A stretch of DNA of 64,000 nucleotides, taken from assembly GCF_027451485.1 (NCBI RefSeq), contig NZ_DAIDJE010000156.1:62001-126000 (forward strand), given 5' to 3'. Each line of letters starts with the position of its first letter. Position 1 is the first letter of the stretch. The notes beneath the pieces are model-generated. The model had not been told where the DNA came from, made no database searches, and worked only from the letters and a program-made list of their open reading frames with translations. A program made the translations under genes and the position numbers. This DNA is from Bradyrhizobium sp. GTDB taxonomy: Bacteria > Pseudomonadota > Alphaproteobacteria > Rhizobiales > Xanthobacteraceae. Positions 37,696-48,151 of the stretch are shown here, in pieces.

Positions 37696-39495
37696 TCAGT
37701 TCACCTGCCGGCGCAGGAAAGCGGGGATATCCAGATGATCGTCGCCCTGTGGCGCCGGGGTCACAGGTGCCGGACGGCCATGGGCGTCCAGCCCTTGCGG
37801 CGCCTGGCGCGGAGCATACTCTGATACCGGAGGGCGGCTTGCCATTTGCTCGGCGACGGACTTCTGAGGCCGGCGCTCGGGCAGGGGCGGCATCGCGGGC
37901 ATTGCCGGACCGGAGGCACGGGCCGCGATCGGCGGCTCGCTTTCTTCGTCGCGGCGGCCGAGACCGACATTGGCCAGGCGCTGCAACAGCGACATTCGAC
38001 TCTTTTGCGGATGCTCCTCCTCCGCTTCGCCGCGGGCTTGCCGGATTTCGTTCTGGGCCGGCATCGGCAATTCCTCAAACTTCGGCATGCGAGGCGCCCG
38101 CACCGGCGGGCGCTCGGCCGCTTGCGGGATGAAAGTCTCGGGCGGGGTCGGCTCGGGTGCGGGGGCCGCCGCTACTTCCGGATCGGGAAACAGCGAGGGT
38201 TTCTGCACGATCGGCCGAACCGTCACGTCACCATAGGCCGCCGGCTGCAATGGTGCAGCCGCCGCGGCAGCCTGCGGCTCGGTCGAAACGGCAGCAGCAA
38301 TGGCCGCGAGCGCCGCGCGTTCGACCGTGTGGCCCGGACGCGGCGAGGTTGGCGAGACAGGCGCGGCTTGCGAGCTGTTCGAGTCAAGCTTCTGGGCGCG
38401 CTCGGCAAGGCGCGCATTGTCGGCGCGAAGCCGCGCGGTCAGCTCGGCCAGGCGCGTATCCGGAGAAGACGTCGGCGGGGTGATGCTCGCTGCCGGGGTC
38501 GGCGAAGCGCCGGTGGTGCGCGAAATCTGCGCCTGCTCGATGCCGGTGGCGACGACCGAGACGCGGATGATTCCGTCGAGGGCCTCGTCGAAGGTAGCGC
38601 CGACGATGATGTTGGCGTCCTGATCGACCTCCTCGCGAATCCGGGTGGCGGCTTCGTCGACCTCGAACAGGGTCAGGTCCTTGCCGCCGGTGATCGAAAT
38701 CAAAAGGCCGCGGGCGCCCTTCATCGACGAATCGTCGATCAACGGGTTGGCGATCGCGGCTTCCGCCGCGGTGAGCGCGCGCTTGTCGCCGGAAGCCTCG
38801 CCGGTGCCCATCATCGCCTTGCCCATTTCCCTCATCACCGCCCTTACGTCGGCGAAGTCGAGGTTGATCAGGCCTTCCTTGACCATGAGGTCGGTGATGC
38901 AGGCGACGCCCGAATAGAGCACCTGGTCGGCCATTGCGAAGGCGTCGGCAAAGGTGGTCTTTTCGTTCGCGACCCGGAACAGGTTCTGATTCGGAATGAT
39001 CAGCAGCGTGTCGACCACCTTGTGAAGCTCGGTGATGCCCGCTTCGGCCGTGCGCATGCGGCGCTGGCCTTCGAAGTGGAACGGCTTTGTCACCACGCCG
39101 ACGGTGAGAATGCCGAGGTCGCGCGCGGTCTTGGCGATGACCGGAGCTGCACCCGTGCCCGTGCCGCCGCCCATGCCGGCGGTGACGAACACCATGTTAA
39201 CGCCGGAGATATGATCGCGGATTTCGTCCAGGACCTCCTGCGCTGCGGCCGCTCCCACATCGGGCTGCGAACCAGCGCCCAGGCCCTGGGTCACCTGCGT
39301 GCCCATCTGGATGATGCGCTGCGCCTTCGACATCGTCAGCGCCTGCGCATCGGTGTTCGCCACCACGAAGTCGACCCCCTGGAGGCCGGCGGTGATCATG
39401 TTGTTGACGGCATTGCCGCCAGCTCCACCGACGCCGAAAACGGTGATCCGGGGCTTCAGCTCATGAATGTCAGGAGGAGTAATATTGAGTGCCAT
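37696..39495 (-). CDS. ftsZ: cell division GTPase FtsZ
   Basis: A 599-residue tubulin homologue that forms the Z ring. The GTP-binding loop [13 protein letters not shown] starts at 21 and the tubulin signature GGGTGTG is at 109-115; the globular domain ends near 320. A long Pro/Ala-rich linker of about 250 residues follows. The C-terminus [15 protein letters not shown] is the conserved peptide that binds FtsA. The long linker is normal for rhizobial FtsZ. GAGAGG lies just before the ATG. It is 87 bases after ftsA. Confidence 0.98.
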   Translation of the reverse strand: MALNITPPDIHELKPRITVFGVGGAGGNAVNNMITAGLQGVDFVVANTDAQALTMSKAQRIIQMGTQVTQGLGAGSQPDVGAAAAQEVLDEIRDHISGVNMVFVTAGMGGGTGTGAAPVIAKTARDLGILTVGVVTKPFHFEGQRRMRTAEAGITELHKVVDTLLIIPNQNLFRVANEKTTFADAFAMADQVLYSGVACITDLMVKEGLINLDFADVRAVMREMGKAMMGTGEASGDKRALTAAEAAIANPLIDDSSMKGARGLLISITGGKDLTLFEVDEAATRIREEVDQDANIIVGATFDEALDGIIRVSVVATGIEQAQISRTTGASPTPAASITPPTSSPDTRLAELTARLRADNARLAERAQKLDSNSSQAAPVSPTSPRPGHTVERAALAAIAAAVSTEPQAAAAAAPLQPAAYGDVTVRPIVQKPSLFPDPEVAAAPAPEPTPPETFIPQAAERPPVRAPRMPKFEELPMPAQNEIRQARGEAEEEHPQKSRMSLLQRLANVGLGRRDEESEPPIAARASGPAMPAMPPLPERRPQKSVAEQMASRPPVSEYAPRQAPQGLDAHGRPAPVTPAPQGDDHLDIPAFLRRQVN

Positions 39496-39582
39496 GGTTG
39501 CCTCTCGTTCACGCGCGCGTGGGTTCGCCCCGGCCTTCCGCCGCGGGTGTTGGTGAAAATTCGGATGTGCGGAAAAAATTCA

Positions 39583-40911
39583 TCAGAAGCCCTCTCGAAG
39601 CCATCGTCCGACTTTTCCGAAATAGCCGCCGCCGTCGGTCCCTGTCCGGAGCTGCCGCGTATGCCGCGGTTCGACATGTTCGAGATGAGCGTATTGCGGG
39701 TAGACCAGAAGGCCGGCTGGAACCGCGAAGGAAGCCCCCTTGGCTTCGCTGGGCAGCCGGCTGAAGCCGAGCGGGCGGCCGATCCGTACCGGGCGGTTGA
39801 GGATCCGTGTCGCCAGTTCGAGCGTGCCGGTGAGCTGCGACGCGCCGCCGCTCAAGACCACACGGGCTTTCGGCTCTGCCGCAAAGGGAGAATCCGCCAG
39901 CCGGTCCCTGACCATTTCAAAAATCTCCTCGGCACGGTGCCGGACAATGTTCGCAATCGTGGCGCGTGACACGACCTGCGGAACATCCAGCTCGTCGTCG
40001 CCGGCAGACGGCACGGACATCAACTCGTGTGCGTCAGACCCGCCGGTCAGCACCGTGCCATATAACGTCTTGATTCGCTCGGCATCTGCAATGCACGCCG
40101 AGAGTCCCCGGGCAAGATCCATGGTGATGTGGTGTCCACCCAGTGCAAACCCGGAAGCGTGCGTGAAGCGGCCGCCGGAATAGGTTGCAATCGTGGTCGT
40201 CCCCGCGCCCATTTCGACCACCGCCGCCCCCAGATCCGCCTCGTCGTCGGTCAGGACCGACAGGCTGGCCACATAAGGGCTCGCCGCCATCGCCTCGACA
40301 TTGAGATGGCAGCGCTCGACCACCAGCATCAGGTTCTTCACCACGGTCGTATCCGACGTGACGACGTTCATATCCACGCCGAACTGCCGCGCCACCATGC
40401 CCTTGGCGTCGCGAACCCCCTTCACGCCGTCGATGGAATATCCGATCGGCAGCGCGTGCAGCGCGGTGCGCCCGGGCCCCGTTGCATGGTGCATGCCGGC
40501 GGAAGTGACCCGCGCGACATCCGCAGACGTTACCGCTCCGCCCTTGATGTCGGCGGCGGCCTCGACCAGTTGTCCCTGCAACCGGCCGGCGGATACCGAC
40601 AGCAGGACCGATTCGACCCGCACCTTGGCCATGTCCTCGGCGGCGGCAACCGCCTGGCGGACGGCCTGCTCGCACGCGGCGAGATCGACGACGGCGCCGG
40701 CCTTGACGCCGCGCGACTGGATCTGACTGTAGCCGATCAGTTCGACCGCATGCGTGCGGCCGCGCAGCGTTTCGCTCGGCAGGCACGGTTTCAGCCGGGC
40801 GATCATGCAGGCGATCTTGCTCGTGCCGATATCGAGCGAAGCGACCAGAGCGGTGCGCTTGCCGGACATTGGACGCGTCTTCGGCGCCAGGTTGCGATCG
40901 AGGCCGCTCAT
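39583..40911 (-). CDS. ftsA: cell division protein FtsA
   Basis: A 442-residue actin-like protein that tethers FtsZ to the membrane. It has the ATPase phosphate-1 motif VASLDIGTSKIACMIARL near the N-terminus and the phosphate-2 region AAVVEMGAGTTTIATYSGG. The C-terminal amphipathic helix (GYFGKVGRWLREGF) is the membrane-targeting sequence. The ATG overlaps the ftsQ stop by 4 bases, so the two are translationally coupled. Confidence 0.97.
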   Translation of the reverse strand: MSGLDRNLAPKTRPMSGKRTALVASLDIGTSKIACMIARLKPCLPSETLRGRTHAVELIGYSQIQSRGVKAGAVVDLAACEQAVRQAVAAAEDMAKVRVESVLLSVSAGRLQGQLVEAAADIKGGAVTSADVARVTSAGMHHATGPGRTALHALPIGYSIDGVKGVRDAKGMVARQFGVDMNVVTSDTTVVKNLMLVVERCHLNVEAMAASPYVASLSVLTDDEADLGAAVVEMGAGTTTIATYSGGRFTHASGFALGGHHITMDLARGLSACIADAERIKTLYGTVLTGGSDAHELMSVPSAGDDELDVPQVVSRATIANIVRHRAEEIFEMVRDRLADSPFAAEPKARVVLSGGASQLTGTLELATRILNRPVRIGRPLGFSRLPSEAKGASFAVPAGLLVYPQYAHLEHVEPRHTRQLRTGTDGGGYFGKVGRWLREGF

Positions 40912-41894
40912 GCGTCGCCGACTTTCTTTTTCGGTTCTTTCTTCTTGAGCGCGTCTTCGCGAGCCTTCGCTGCCTCATCCGACAACTGCACGATCAGCCG
41001 GTCCGGCAGGCGCAGATCGATCGCGACGATGTCCTTGGAGAAGAGGTGCTCGTCCTTGTCGAGGTTGCTCAAGGAGGCAAGCGCATTGCTGACGTCGTTT
41101 TCCGGCAGGCGCACGTCGAGGCCGTCGTTGAGGAGCAGGTTCCAGCGCCGTTCGCCGACGAAGATGGCAGCCTTGGTCACGGCTCTGACCTGCGGATAAC
41201 GGGCCAGCAGGGTCAAAAAGTCCCTGGCGCGGGTCGCGGCGCCCTTGCCCACCACCAGCGGCAATTTGAGCAAGCGGTCCGGCACGTAGTTCTGCAATAC
41301 CGCGCCGTCCTCCGAAATCACGAACAGACGGCCGTCGTGCTGCCACAGCGCAAACGGCGCCCGCTCGGTGATGTCGATGCGCAGCTGCCCGGGGTAGAGC
41401 TTCAGCACGGTCGCGTCGCTGATCCACGGATCGGCTTTCAGCTTCTCGCGAACCGCCGCCGCATCGAGGAACAGCAGCGAGGAGCGGCCATTGACGCCGC
41501 CGATCGCCAGCACCTCGTCCTGGGAAAGCTGCTTGCGGCCATTGATGGCGACCGACGTGATCCGGAACCCGGCCGAATTGGCCAGCGCATTGCGCGTGTC
41601 GCTCAAGCTGGTGAGGAACGCTTCGAGATGGCCGCCCTTGACGATGCCGAGACCAGCGCTGCCGGCAAGCAGCAGAAGCGTTGCCATGAGTCCGGCGCGG
41701 CGGGGCAGACGTTCGACGAAGGCGATCAGGCGGGGCGAATGCTCATCGCGGACATTGCGGGGCGATTTGGCGGCAGACCGGGCAGGACGCAGCCGCGCGC
41801 GCAAGCCGGCGGCGGCGCCAAGGACGGCGTCCATCAGACCAATCTGTTGCCTCGGCGATCGCGGCGACCGGGCGAGACGTCCTCCACCATCCAT
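40908..41894 (-). CDS. ftsQ: cell division protein FtsQ
   Basis: A 328-residue bitopic divisome protein that links FtsB/FtsL to the rest of the machinery. A long basic cytoplasmic N-terminus is followed by one membrane segment (AGLMATLLLLAGSAGLGIV, about 67-85), the POTRA domain (FRITSVAINGRKQLSQDEVLAIGGV) and the beta domain. The C-terminal tail is Lys/Glu-rich. The start is preceded by a 304-base gap after ddl, so an internal ftsQAZ promoter is likely. Confidence 0.95.
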   Translation of the reverse strand: MDGGGRLARSPRSPRQQIGLMDAVLGAAAGLRARLRPARSAAKSPRNVRDEHSPRLIAFVERLPRRAGLMATLLLLAGSAGLGIVKGGHLEAFLTSLSDTRNALANSAGFRITSVAINGRKQLSQDEVLAIGGVNGRSSLLFLDAAAVREKLKADPWISDATVLKLYPGQLRIDITERAPFALWQHDGRLFVISEDGAVLQNYVPDRLLKLPLVVGKGAATRARDFLTLLARYPQVRAVTKAAIFVGERRWNLLLNDGLDVRLPENDVSNALASLSNLDKDEHLFSKDIVAIDLRLPDRLIVQLSDEAAKAREDALKKKEPKKKVGDA

Positions 41895-42198
41895 TACTCG
41901 AGCTCGTCAACGGTTGTGTCCGCACGAATTGCGGTGCGAGCGCATCTGGCGGCTCGGCCGTGCCGGGCTTGAGCGTTGACCCCCACTCAGGAAGATCGCG
42001 ATCTCCGCGGGCGCTGAAAGTTCCCCAAACAGCACACGCCCCGGCGGCCAAGCGCAGACGCGCCGCCGGCGTTAACCTTCGGACTTCCTGGTAAACAAAA
42101 GGTAAATGCGGGCCGCTAGCGGCTCGATTTGTCGTGTTTCGATAAGGCTTTGGTAAGTAACGTTAGGATTGTCGTAACGCTTGAAGGGGTTCCGCCGG
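41895..42198. other. ddl-ftsQ intergenic region
   Basis: 304 bases, the largest gap inside the cluster. It contains a 12-bp palindrome (GCCGCTAGCGGC, about 42112) and AT-richer text (GGTAAACAAAAGGTAAATGC) that could hold an ftsQAZ promoter. I see no TTAA-N7-TTAA CtrA site and no gene. Confidence 0.45.
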
Positions 42199-43218
42199 TC
42201 AATCGACGGCCCGACCCAAGGTTTGCGTCCGGCGCCTCTCGGCGATGGCAATCTGGCCTTTGAGAAAATCGGCGAAGTCGATTCCTTGCGCCGTCAATGC
42301 CTTCGGATACAGCGACGCCTTGGTGAGGCCAGGCAGGGTGTTGGTTTCCAGATAGACCGGCCCCTTGTTCGGTACGATGAAATCAGTTCGGGAATAGCCG
42401 GAGCACGACAGCGCGAGATGCGCCCGCAAGGCCATGTCCTTGATGGCTGCGCTGATCTCGGGCGAAAAGCGGCCGGGGCAGATTTCCTGGGTCGCTTTCG
42501 CAAGATATTTTGCATGATAGTCGAAGCCGAGTCCGTCGGCCGGAACGATCTCGATCGGCGGCAGGGCGATGATCGAACCATCCGCCTGCTCCAGCACGCC
42601 GCAGGTCGCTTCCGTGCCGGCGACGAACGGCTCGATCACATATTCCTCCGTTCGAGCCGCGTTGCGGACGGCGACGATATCCTGCTTCGAATTCACGAAG
42701 ATCAGCCCGTAGCTTGAGCCGTCGCGTGCAGGTTTTGCGATCAGTTTGCCGTGTGCCGCGAAGGCGGTCTCGATATCGTCAAGCGCGATGCCATCAGGCG
42801 AATTCACGCCGGCAAGCGCCGCAAAGCGCTTGGCCGCGACCTTGTCGAAGGCAAGATTGGACGAGGCCGAACCCGAGCCGGTGAAGGCTATGCCGCGCAG
42901 TTCGCACATCGCCTGCAATTCGCCATTCTCGGCGCGTCCGCCGTGCAGCCCGAGCACCAACAGACGGCCATCGGCCTTGGCGCGGTCCATCGCCTGCTCG
43001 ATCGCGGAACTTAGACGCGCGCCATCCGGCTTGAAGGGATCCTCGAACGGGCGCACGTGGCCGAGCAGCGCCTTGCCGCTCGTCTCGTGCACGCTGTCGT
43101 CCGCCTCCCAGAACCACAGATCGGCCTCGGGCAGCGCGGTATGCAGCGCCTGGGCGCTCGCCACCGACACCAGTCGCTCCTTGTTGGTGCCGCCGAACAG
43201 AATGGTGATCCGCATCAA
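42199..43218 (-). CDS. ddl: D-alanine--D-alanine ligase family protein, divergent
   Basis: A 339-residue ATP-grasp enzyme in the ddl position of the cluster, expected to make the D-Ala-D-Ala dipeptide for MurF. Conserved features are Glu14 in GGTNKERLVS (where most Ddl have EREVSL), KPARDGSSYGL around the catalytic Ser, and ETNTLPGLTKASLYPKAL at the metal site. Several blocks deviate from typical Ddl: LHGGRAENGELQAMCELRG instead of HGxxGEDGxxQGxLE, and GSSYG instead of GSSVG. It is also longer than most Ddl (about 305-315). Function is inferred from position and fold. Confidence 0.85.
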   Translation of the reverse strand: MMRITILFGGTNKERLVSVASAQALHTALPEADLWFWEADDSVHETSGKALLGHVRPFEDPFKPDGARLSSAIEQAMDRAKADGRLLVLGLHGGRAENGELQAMCELRGIAFTGSGSASSNLAFDKVAAKRFAALAGVNSPDGIALDDIETAFAAHGKLIAKPARDGSSYGLIFVNSKQDIVAVRNAARTEEYVIEPFVAGTEATCGVLEQADGSIIALPPIEIVPADGLGFDYHAKYLAKATQEICPGRFSPEISAAIKDMALRAHLALSCSGYSRTDFIVPNKGPVYLETNTLPGLTKASLYPKALTAQGIDFADFLKGQIAIAERRRTQTLGRAVD

Positions 43219-43231
43219 GTTCTCGCTCTTG

Positions 43232-44161
43232 TCACCTAACAGAAACCCCGATCCGCTTGATTTCCCATTGTAACTCGATTCCGCAATTTTCCTTTACCCG
43301 GCTGCGAACCGTTTCACCCAGCGTTTCAATGTCGCTTGCGGTGGCGTCGCCGGCATTGATGAGGAAGTTGCAGTGCATTTCCGAAACCTGCGCGCCGCCG
43401 ACGCGAAGACCGCGACAACCGGCCGCGTCGATCAGCTTCCAGGCGCTGTGGCCGGGCGGATTCTTGAAGGTCGAGCCGCCGGTCTTTTCGCGGATTGGCT
43501 GCGCAGTCTCGCGATGGGCCTGCACCTCATTCATCCGCGCTCGGATCGCTTCAGCCGCTGCCGGCTTTCCATGGAAGCGCGCCGAAGTGAAAATGATGGA
43601 AGGATCAACACCGGAATTGCGGTAGACGAATTTCATTTGAGCGTTGCTGAAGACGTGCCTCCGGCCGTCGCGGCCGATACCGGTTGCCTCCAGCAGCACA
43701 TCCTTGGTCTCCGCACCATTGGCGCCGGCATTCATGCGCAAAGCGCCGCCGATCGTGCCGGGAATGCCGAAGTAAAATTCGAGGCCGGCCAGATTGGCAG
43801 CGGCGGCGACTTCGGCCACGCGCTTGTCGAGCGCGGCCGCGCCTGCACTGACGATATCGCCGCGCGCGGCTGCCTCGCCAAATCCCCGCGGCGCAAGGCG
43901 AATGACGACGCCCGGCAGTCCGCCATCGCGCACGATCAGGTTGGAGCCGACTCCGACGACTGAGACTGGCAACTCTGCCGGAAGATGCGCAAGCAAGTAC
44001 GCAAGATCATCTTCATCTGCGGGCGTGAACAGGACTTGCGCCGGGCCGCCGACTCGAAACCAGGTGAGTTCAGCCAACGACTGGTTTGCCACAAGCCGCC
44101 CCCGCAAGTCCGGCATCCCGGCTTTGAGGTCGGCGGTGAGGTCGGGGAAGCTCACACTCAC
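43232..44161 (-). CDS. murB: UDP-N-acetylenolpyruvoylglucosamine reductase
   Basis: A 309-residue FAD enzyme that reduces UDP-GlcNAc-enolpyruvate to UDP-MurNAc. The FAD-binding block [25 protein letters not shown] is followed by [22 protein letters not shown]. The catalytic Ser lies in [26 protein letters not shown], a type II MurB. The GTG at 44161 overlaps the murC stop (GTGA) and has GAAGG upstream, so it is preferred over the longer frame to 44200. Confidence 0.96.
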   Translation of the reverse strand: MSVSFPDLTADLKAGMPDLRGRLVANQSLAELTWFRVGGPAQVLFTPADEDDLAYLLAHLPAELPVSVVGVGSNLIVRDGGLPGVVIRLAPRGFGEAAARGDIVSAGAAALDKRVAEVAAAANLAGLEFYFGIPGTIGGALRMNAGANGAETKDVLLEATGIGRDGRRHVFSNAQMKFVYRNSGVDPSIIFTSARFHGKPAAAEAIRARMNEVQAHRETAQPIREKTGGSTFKNPPGHSAWKLIDAAGCRGLRVGGAQVSEMHCNFLINAGDATASDIETLGETVRSRVKENCGIELQWEIKRIGVSVR

Positions 44162-45561
44162 CCCAGCGCCTTCAATTCGCCCGGCAGCGCGTAAGCCCAT
44201 TGCGTGATACTGCCGGCGCCGAGGCAGACGACGAGATCGCCGCTGGCCGCAAGCCCCTTGACGATGCCGGCAAGGGCGGCGGCATTCGGCAGCGGGATCA
44301 CCTCGCGATGGCCATGGGCGCGCAAGCCAAGCACAAAATGATCGCGGTCGATGCCTTCGATCGGCGCCTCGCCCGCCGGATAGACTTCGGCCACGATGAC
44401 GGCGTCGGCATCATTGAAGCAGGTGCAGAATTCCTCGAACAAGGATTGCAGCCGCGTGAAGCGATGCGGCTGCACCACCGCGATGACCTTGCCGCCGGTG
44501 GATTCGCGCGCGGCCCTGAGCACGGCGGCGATCTCGACCGGGTGATGGCCATAGTCGTCAATGACGGTGATGCCGTTCCATTCACCGGTCCTGGTGAAAC
44601 GTCGCTTCACGCCGCCGAAACCGGCCAGCGCCTTGCGGATTGCCGCATCGGAAATGCCTAGCGCATGCGCGACGGCGATCGCCGCCGTGGCGTTCGAAGC
44701 ATTGTGACGGCCCGGCATCGGCAGCGTGATATCGGCAATCTCGTGCGCCGCATCGCTTTTGCGGTCGCGGATCACGACCTTGAACGTCGAGCCGCCGCCG
44801 ACGGCCGCGAGATCGACCAGCCGCGCGTCGGCCTGCGGATTCTCGCCATAGGTGATGATGCGGCGATCCTCGATCTTGCCGACCAGCGCCTGCACCACCG
44901 GATGATCGATGCACATTACGGCGAAACCGTAGAACGGCACGTTCTCGATGAAATTGCGAAACGCTTCCTGGATCGCGTCGAAGGTTTTGAAGTGATCGAG
45001 ATGCTCGGGATCGATATTGGTGACGATGACGACATCGGCTGGCAATTTCAGGAAGGTGCCGTCGCTTTCGTCGGCCTCCACCACCATCCAGTCGCCGGCG
45101 CCGAGGCGCGCGTTGGACCCGTAGGCGTTGATGATGCCGCCATTGATGACCGTGGGATCGAGATCGCCGGCGTCCAGCAGCGTGGCGACCATGGTCGTCG
45201 TCGTGGTCTTGCCATGGGTACCGGCGATCGCCACGCAGCTTTTCAGCCGCATCAATTCGGCCAGCATTTCGGCGCGCCGCACCACGGGAATGCGCTGCGC
45301 ACGGGCGGTCATCAATTCCGGATTATCTCGCTTGATCGCAGTCGAAACGACGACGACGTCGGCGCCATCGACATTCTCTGCTTTGTGGCCGACCGTGACC
45401 TTGATGCCCTTTTCGCGCAGCCGCACGACATTGGCGCCCTCGGAGGCGTCGGAGCCCTGCACCGTGTAGCCGAGATTGCCTAGGACCTCGGCGATACCGC
45501 TCATCCCGATACCCCCGATGCCGACGAAGTGGATGGGGCCGATCTCGCGCGGCAGTCTCAT
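44158..45561 (-). CDS. murC: UDP-N-acetylmuramate--L-alanine ligase
   Basis: A 467-residue Mur ligase adding L-Ala to UDP-MurNAc. The N-terminal Rossmann motif is [18 protein letters not shown], the ATP loop is [19 protein letters not shown], and the C-terminal domain begins near [25 protein letters not shown]. The ATG at 45561 has a GGGGGAA ribosome-binding site; the frame continues to 45648 without homology. Coupled to murB by overlapping codons. Confidence 0.97.
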   Translation of the reverse strand: MRLPREIGPIHFVGIGGIGMSGIAEVLGNLGYTVQGSDASEGANVVRLREKGIKVTVGHKAENVDGADVVVVSTAIKRDNPELMTARAQRIPVVRRAEMLAELMRLKSCVAIAGTHGKTTTTTMVATLLDAGDLDPTVINGGIINAYGSNARLGAGDWMVVEADESDGTFLKLPADVVIVTNIDPEHLDHFKTFDAIQEAFRNFIENVPFYGFAVMCIDHPVVQALVGKIEDRRIITYGENPQADARLVDLAAVGGGSTFKVVIRDRKSDAAHEIADITLPMPGRHNASNATAAIAVAHALGISDAAIRKALAGFGGVKRRFTRTGEWNGITVIDDYGHHPVEIAAVLRAARESTGGKVIAVVQPHRFTRLQSLFEEFCTCFNDADAVIVAEVYPAGEAPIEGIDRDHFVLGLRAHGHREVIPLPNAAALAGIVKGLAASGDLVVCLGAGSITQWAYALPGELKALG

Positions 45562-45666
45562 TGATGTTCCCCCGACAGCAGCATCCGCGAGGCGCAAATC
45601 AGCCCGCGCCGTACTGGATGCCCCGCTTTCGCGTGGCAAGACAAGCATCTTTTTGGCGGTGATTGC

Positions 45667-46767
45667 CTAAATCCCGGCGACTTTTACCACCAGATCGGCG
45701 AGCCGCATCGCGGCATCGAGCCGGCCGGCATTCTTGGCTGCCCGCGCCATGTCAGCCAGCTTTGACGGTTCGGCGGCAAGCGCGAAGATTTCGGCAGCCA
45801 GACGATCGGAGGTGAATTCTCCTTGCGGAATGCGCAACGCGCCCCCCGCCTGCGCCAGCACGCCGGCATTGGCGAATTGGTCCTGGTCGATTGAACCCGG
45901 CAGCGGCACCAGGATCGATGGGCGGCCGATGGCGGCGAGTTCGGACACGGTTCCGGCGCCCGAACGCGACACGACCAGATGATTGGCCGCAAGCCGCGCC
46001 GGCAGATCATTGAAAAACGGCGCGAGTTCAGCATTCACCTTGAGCCGGTCATAGACCGCGCGGACTCGCTTCATGTCCTCTTCGCGCACCTGCTGGGTCA
46101 GCAGAAGCCGGCTCAGAAGCGAAGGCTCGAGTTTCTCGATCGCGCCGGGAACGATGTCGGCCATGACGCGGGCGCCCTGGCTGCCGCCCACCACGAGCAG
46201 GCGGAGCGGCCCAACTGCGTCGGGCGCGGTGTATTTCACCGCGGCCGCGGCGAGGATCGCCGGACGCATCGGCATGCCGACGGTCGTGGTCTTTGACGCA
46301 AGCCCAGGATCTCGGTCGAGCACGCCAGGCAGTGAGGTCGCGATCGCACTGACACGACGGGACAGGAAACGGTTGGCGCGGCCAAGCACCGCATTGGCTT
46401 CGTGGACGATGGACGGAATGCCGAGCAGGCGTGCGGCGATCAGCGGCGGCAGCGTCGGATAACCACCGAAACCGACGACGGCGGCCGGCTTCAACTTACG
46501 CAGCAGATAGAGCGCGACCGTGATGCCCGCGGCGAGCGTCAGACCGGTGCGCGCAAGCAAGAGCGGATTGCGGCCGCGCACGGTTTCGCTCGGCACCACG
46601 TCGATGGTGTCGCGGGTGAACAGGCCGGAGTAGCGCAGCGCGCGGGCATCGGTGGCCAGCCGCACGCGCAAACCGCGCTTCATCAATTCCACGCCGAGCG
46701 CCTCGGCCGGAAAGAGATGGCCGCCGGTGCCGCCGGCGGCCAGCAGGATCAGGGAGTTTTGCTCCAT
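45667..46767 (-). CDS. murG: lipid I GlcNAc transferase MurG
   Basis: A 366-residue GT28 glycosyltransferase that converts lipid I to lipid II at the inner face of the membrane. The glycine-rich loop is ILLAAGGTGGHLFPAEALG, a second loop is LLVVGGSQGARVMADIVP, and the UDP-GlcNAc site is VVSRSGAGTVSELAAIGRPSILVPLPGSIDQDQFANA. Length fits the family. It lies between ftsW and murC, all on the minus strand. Confidence 0.97.
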   Translation of the reverse strand: MEQNSLILLAAGGTGGHLFPAEALGVELMKRGLRVRLATDARALRYSGLFTRDTIDVVPSETVRGRNPLLLARTGLTLAAGITVALYLLRKLKPAAVVGFGGYPTLPPLIAARLLGIPSIVHEANAVLGRANRFLSRRVSAIATSLPGVLDRDPGLASKTTTVGMPMRPAILAAAAVKYTAPDAVGPLRLLVVGGSQGARVMADIVPGAIEKLEPSLLSRLLLTQQVREEDMKRVRAVYDRLKVNAELAPFFNDLPARLAANHLVVSRSGAGTVSELAAIGRPSILVPLPGSIDQDQFANAGVLAQAGGALRIPQGEFTSDRLAAEIFALAAEPSKLADMARAAKNAGRLDAAMRLADLVVKVAGI

Positions 46768-46815
46768 GGCCGTCTCTTTAACGCCAAAGCCGCGTTATGG
46801 CGAGGCGCGAAAACC

Positions 46816-47964
46816 CTATGCATAGCTTGGCGCGGCCGAAGCGTTCATCGATTCCAGTTCCGTGCGCGGCCGCTGCCGGGTCAGCGCCAGCATCATGCCA
46901 ACCCCATAGGCCAGCGACACCATCGAGGAACCGCCATAGGAGATAAACGGTAGTGTCATGCCTTTGGCCGGGATCAGCTGCAGATTCACCGCCATGTTGA
47001 TCGCGGCCTGTATGCCGAACAGGATCGCAAGGCCGGATGCCGCAAAGCGCGCGAACATGTCCTCACTTCGATAGGCCCGCGACAAGGCGCGGAGCACGAT
47101 GAAGGCGAACAGCGCGAGCAGAATCAGGCACAGGATGATTCCGAATTCTTCCGCAGCCACCGCAAAGACAAAGTCGGTGTGGCTGTCCGGCAGACTGCGT
47201 TTGGCAATCCCCTCGCCCGGCCCAAGCCCGAACCATCCGCCATTGCTGAAGGCTTCCATCGCGGTATCGACCTGGAAGGTGTCGCCGGAAGCCGGATTCA
47301 TGAAGCGCTTGATGCGTCCGGCGACATGCGGCACCAGCAGGTAAGCGGCGAACAGTCCGGTGCCTGCAACGCCCGTAAGGCCGACCACCCAGATCATGCG
47401 CATGCCGGCGATGAAGAACAGCGAGCCCCACACCATCGAAATCAGCATCGTCTGGCCGAAATCGGGCTCCATCACGAGCAGCGAGACCAGCGTCAACAAA
47501 AGCACCAGCGCCATCGAGGTCGCCGGCATCTCCGGCTTCTTCGTCGATTCCGCAAACAGCCAGGCGGCGAGCACTACGAAGGCAGGTTTGGCAGATTCCG
47601 AGGCCTGGATGTTCACGCCGATCAGCGTGATCCAGCGACGCGATCCCTTCACTTCGGGTCCGACCAGGAGCGTGATCACGATGAGCGCAATGCTGACTGC
47701 AAAGACGATCAGCGCGGTGCGCCGGATCTGTCGTGGCGACAGGAACGATACCCCGATCAGCACCGTGAAAGACGGCAACAGAAACATCACGTGGTGATTG
47801 AAGAAATGAAAGGGATCGAGTCCGATCCGTGTCGCGACTTGCGGGCTGGCCGCCAGCGACAGGATCACCCCGCCCAGGATCAACGCGATGATCGCCGCCA
47901 GCTGCAGGCGGTCGACCGTCCACCACCAGTCGCTGAGGGGGTTGCGCTGTTCACGGGAGAGCAT
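46816..47964 (-). CDS. ftsW: peptidoglycan glycosyltransferase FtsW
   Basis: A 382-residue SEDS-family polymerase of the divisome with about ten membrane segments. Family motifs include MEPDFGQTMLISMVWGSLFF and SYGGSSMVSLAYGVGMML near the C-terminus. It works with the transpeptidase FtsI. The ATG at 47964 is preceded by TTGGGAA and gives the usual N-terminus (MLSREQRNPLSDWWWTVDR); the frame is open to 48114 through a repeat element. Confidence 0.96.
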   Translation of the reverse strand: MLSREQRNPLSDWWWTVDRLQLAAIIALILGGVILSLAASPQVATRIGLDPFHFFNHHVMFLLPSFTVLIGVSFLSPRQIRRTALIVFAVSIALIVITLLVGPEVKGSRRWITLIGVNIQASESAKPAFVVLAAWLFAESTKKPEMPATSMALVLLLTLVSLLVMEPDFGQTMLISMVWGSLFFIAGMRMIWVVGLTGVAGTGLFAAYLLVPHVAGRIKRFMNPASGDTFQVDTAMEAFSNGGWFGLGPGEGIAKRSLPDSHTDFVFAVAAEEFGIILCLILLALFAFIVLRALSRAYRSEDMFARFAASGLAILFGIQAAINMAVNLQLIPAKGMTLPFISYGGSSMVSLAYGVGMMLALTRQRPRTELESMNASAAPSYA

Positions 47965-48059
47965 GGTCGTTCCCAAGGGTAAGAGATACGCCCATTGGTC
48001 GCCCATGATGGTTGCCAAGGGGTTAATGGATTCGTTCTCTCTTGACGCGCATTTCATGC

Positions 48060-48150
48060 GCCATGCCCGGCCTGTGCCCGGGCATCCAGGCCTTGAAAGG
48101 GCCTGCTGTAACAAAGAGGTGGATGGCCGGGACGAGCCCGGCCAAGACGG
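48060..48150. repeat. REP-like double hairpin between murD and ftsW
   Basis: ATGCCCGG (48063-48070) pairs with CCGGGCAT (48078-48085), and GGCCGGG (48125-48131) pairs with CCCGGCC (48137-48143). The words GGCCGGGACGAGCCCGGCCA are typical of rhizobial palindromic repeats. It sits inside the dcw operon. Confidence 0.75.
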
Positions 48151-48151
48151 G

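Noticed and set aside
37846-39969. 707-codon plus-strand ORF antisense to ftsZ and ftsA
   Set aside because: His/Arg/Leu-rich shadow translation with no domains; ftsZ and ftsA account for the region.
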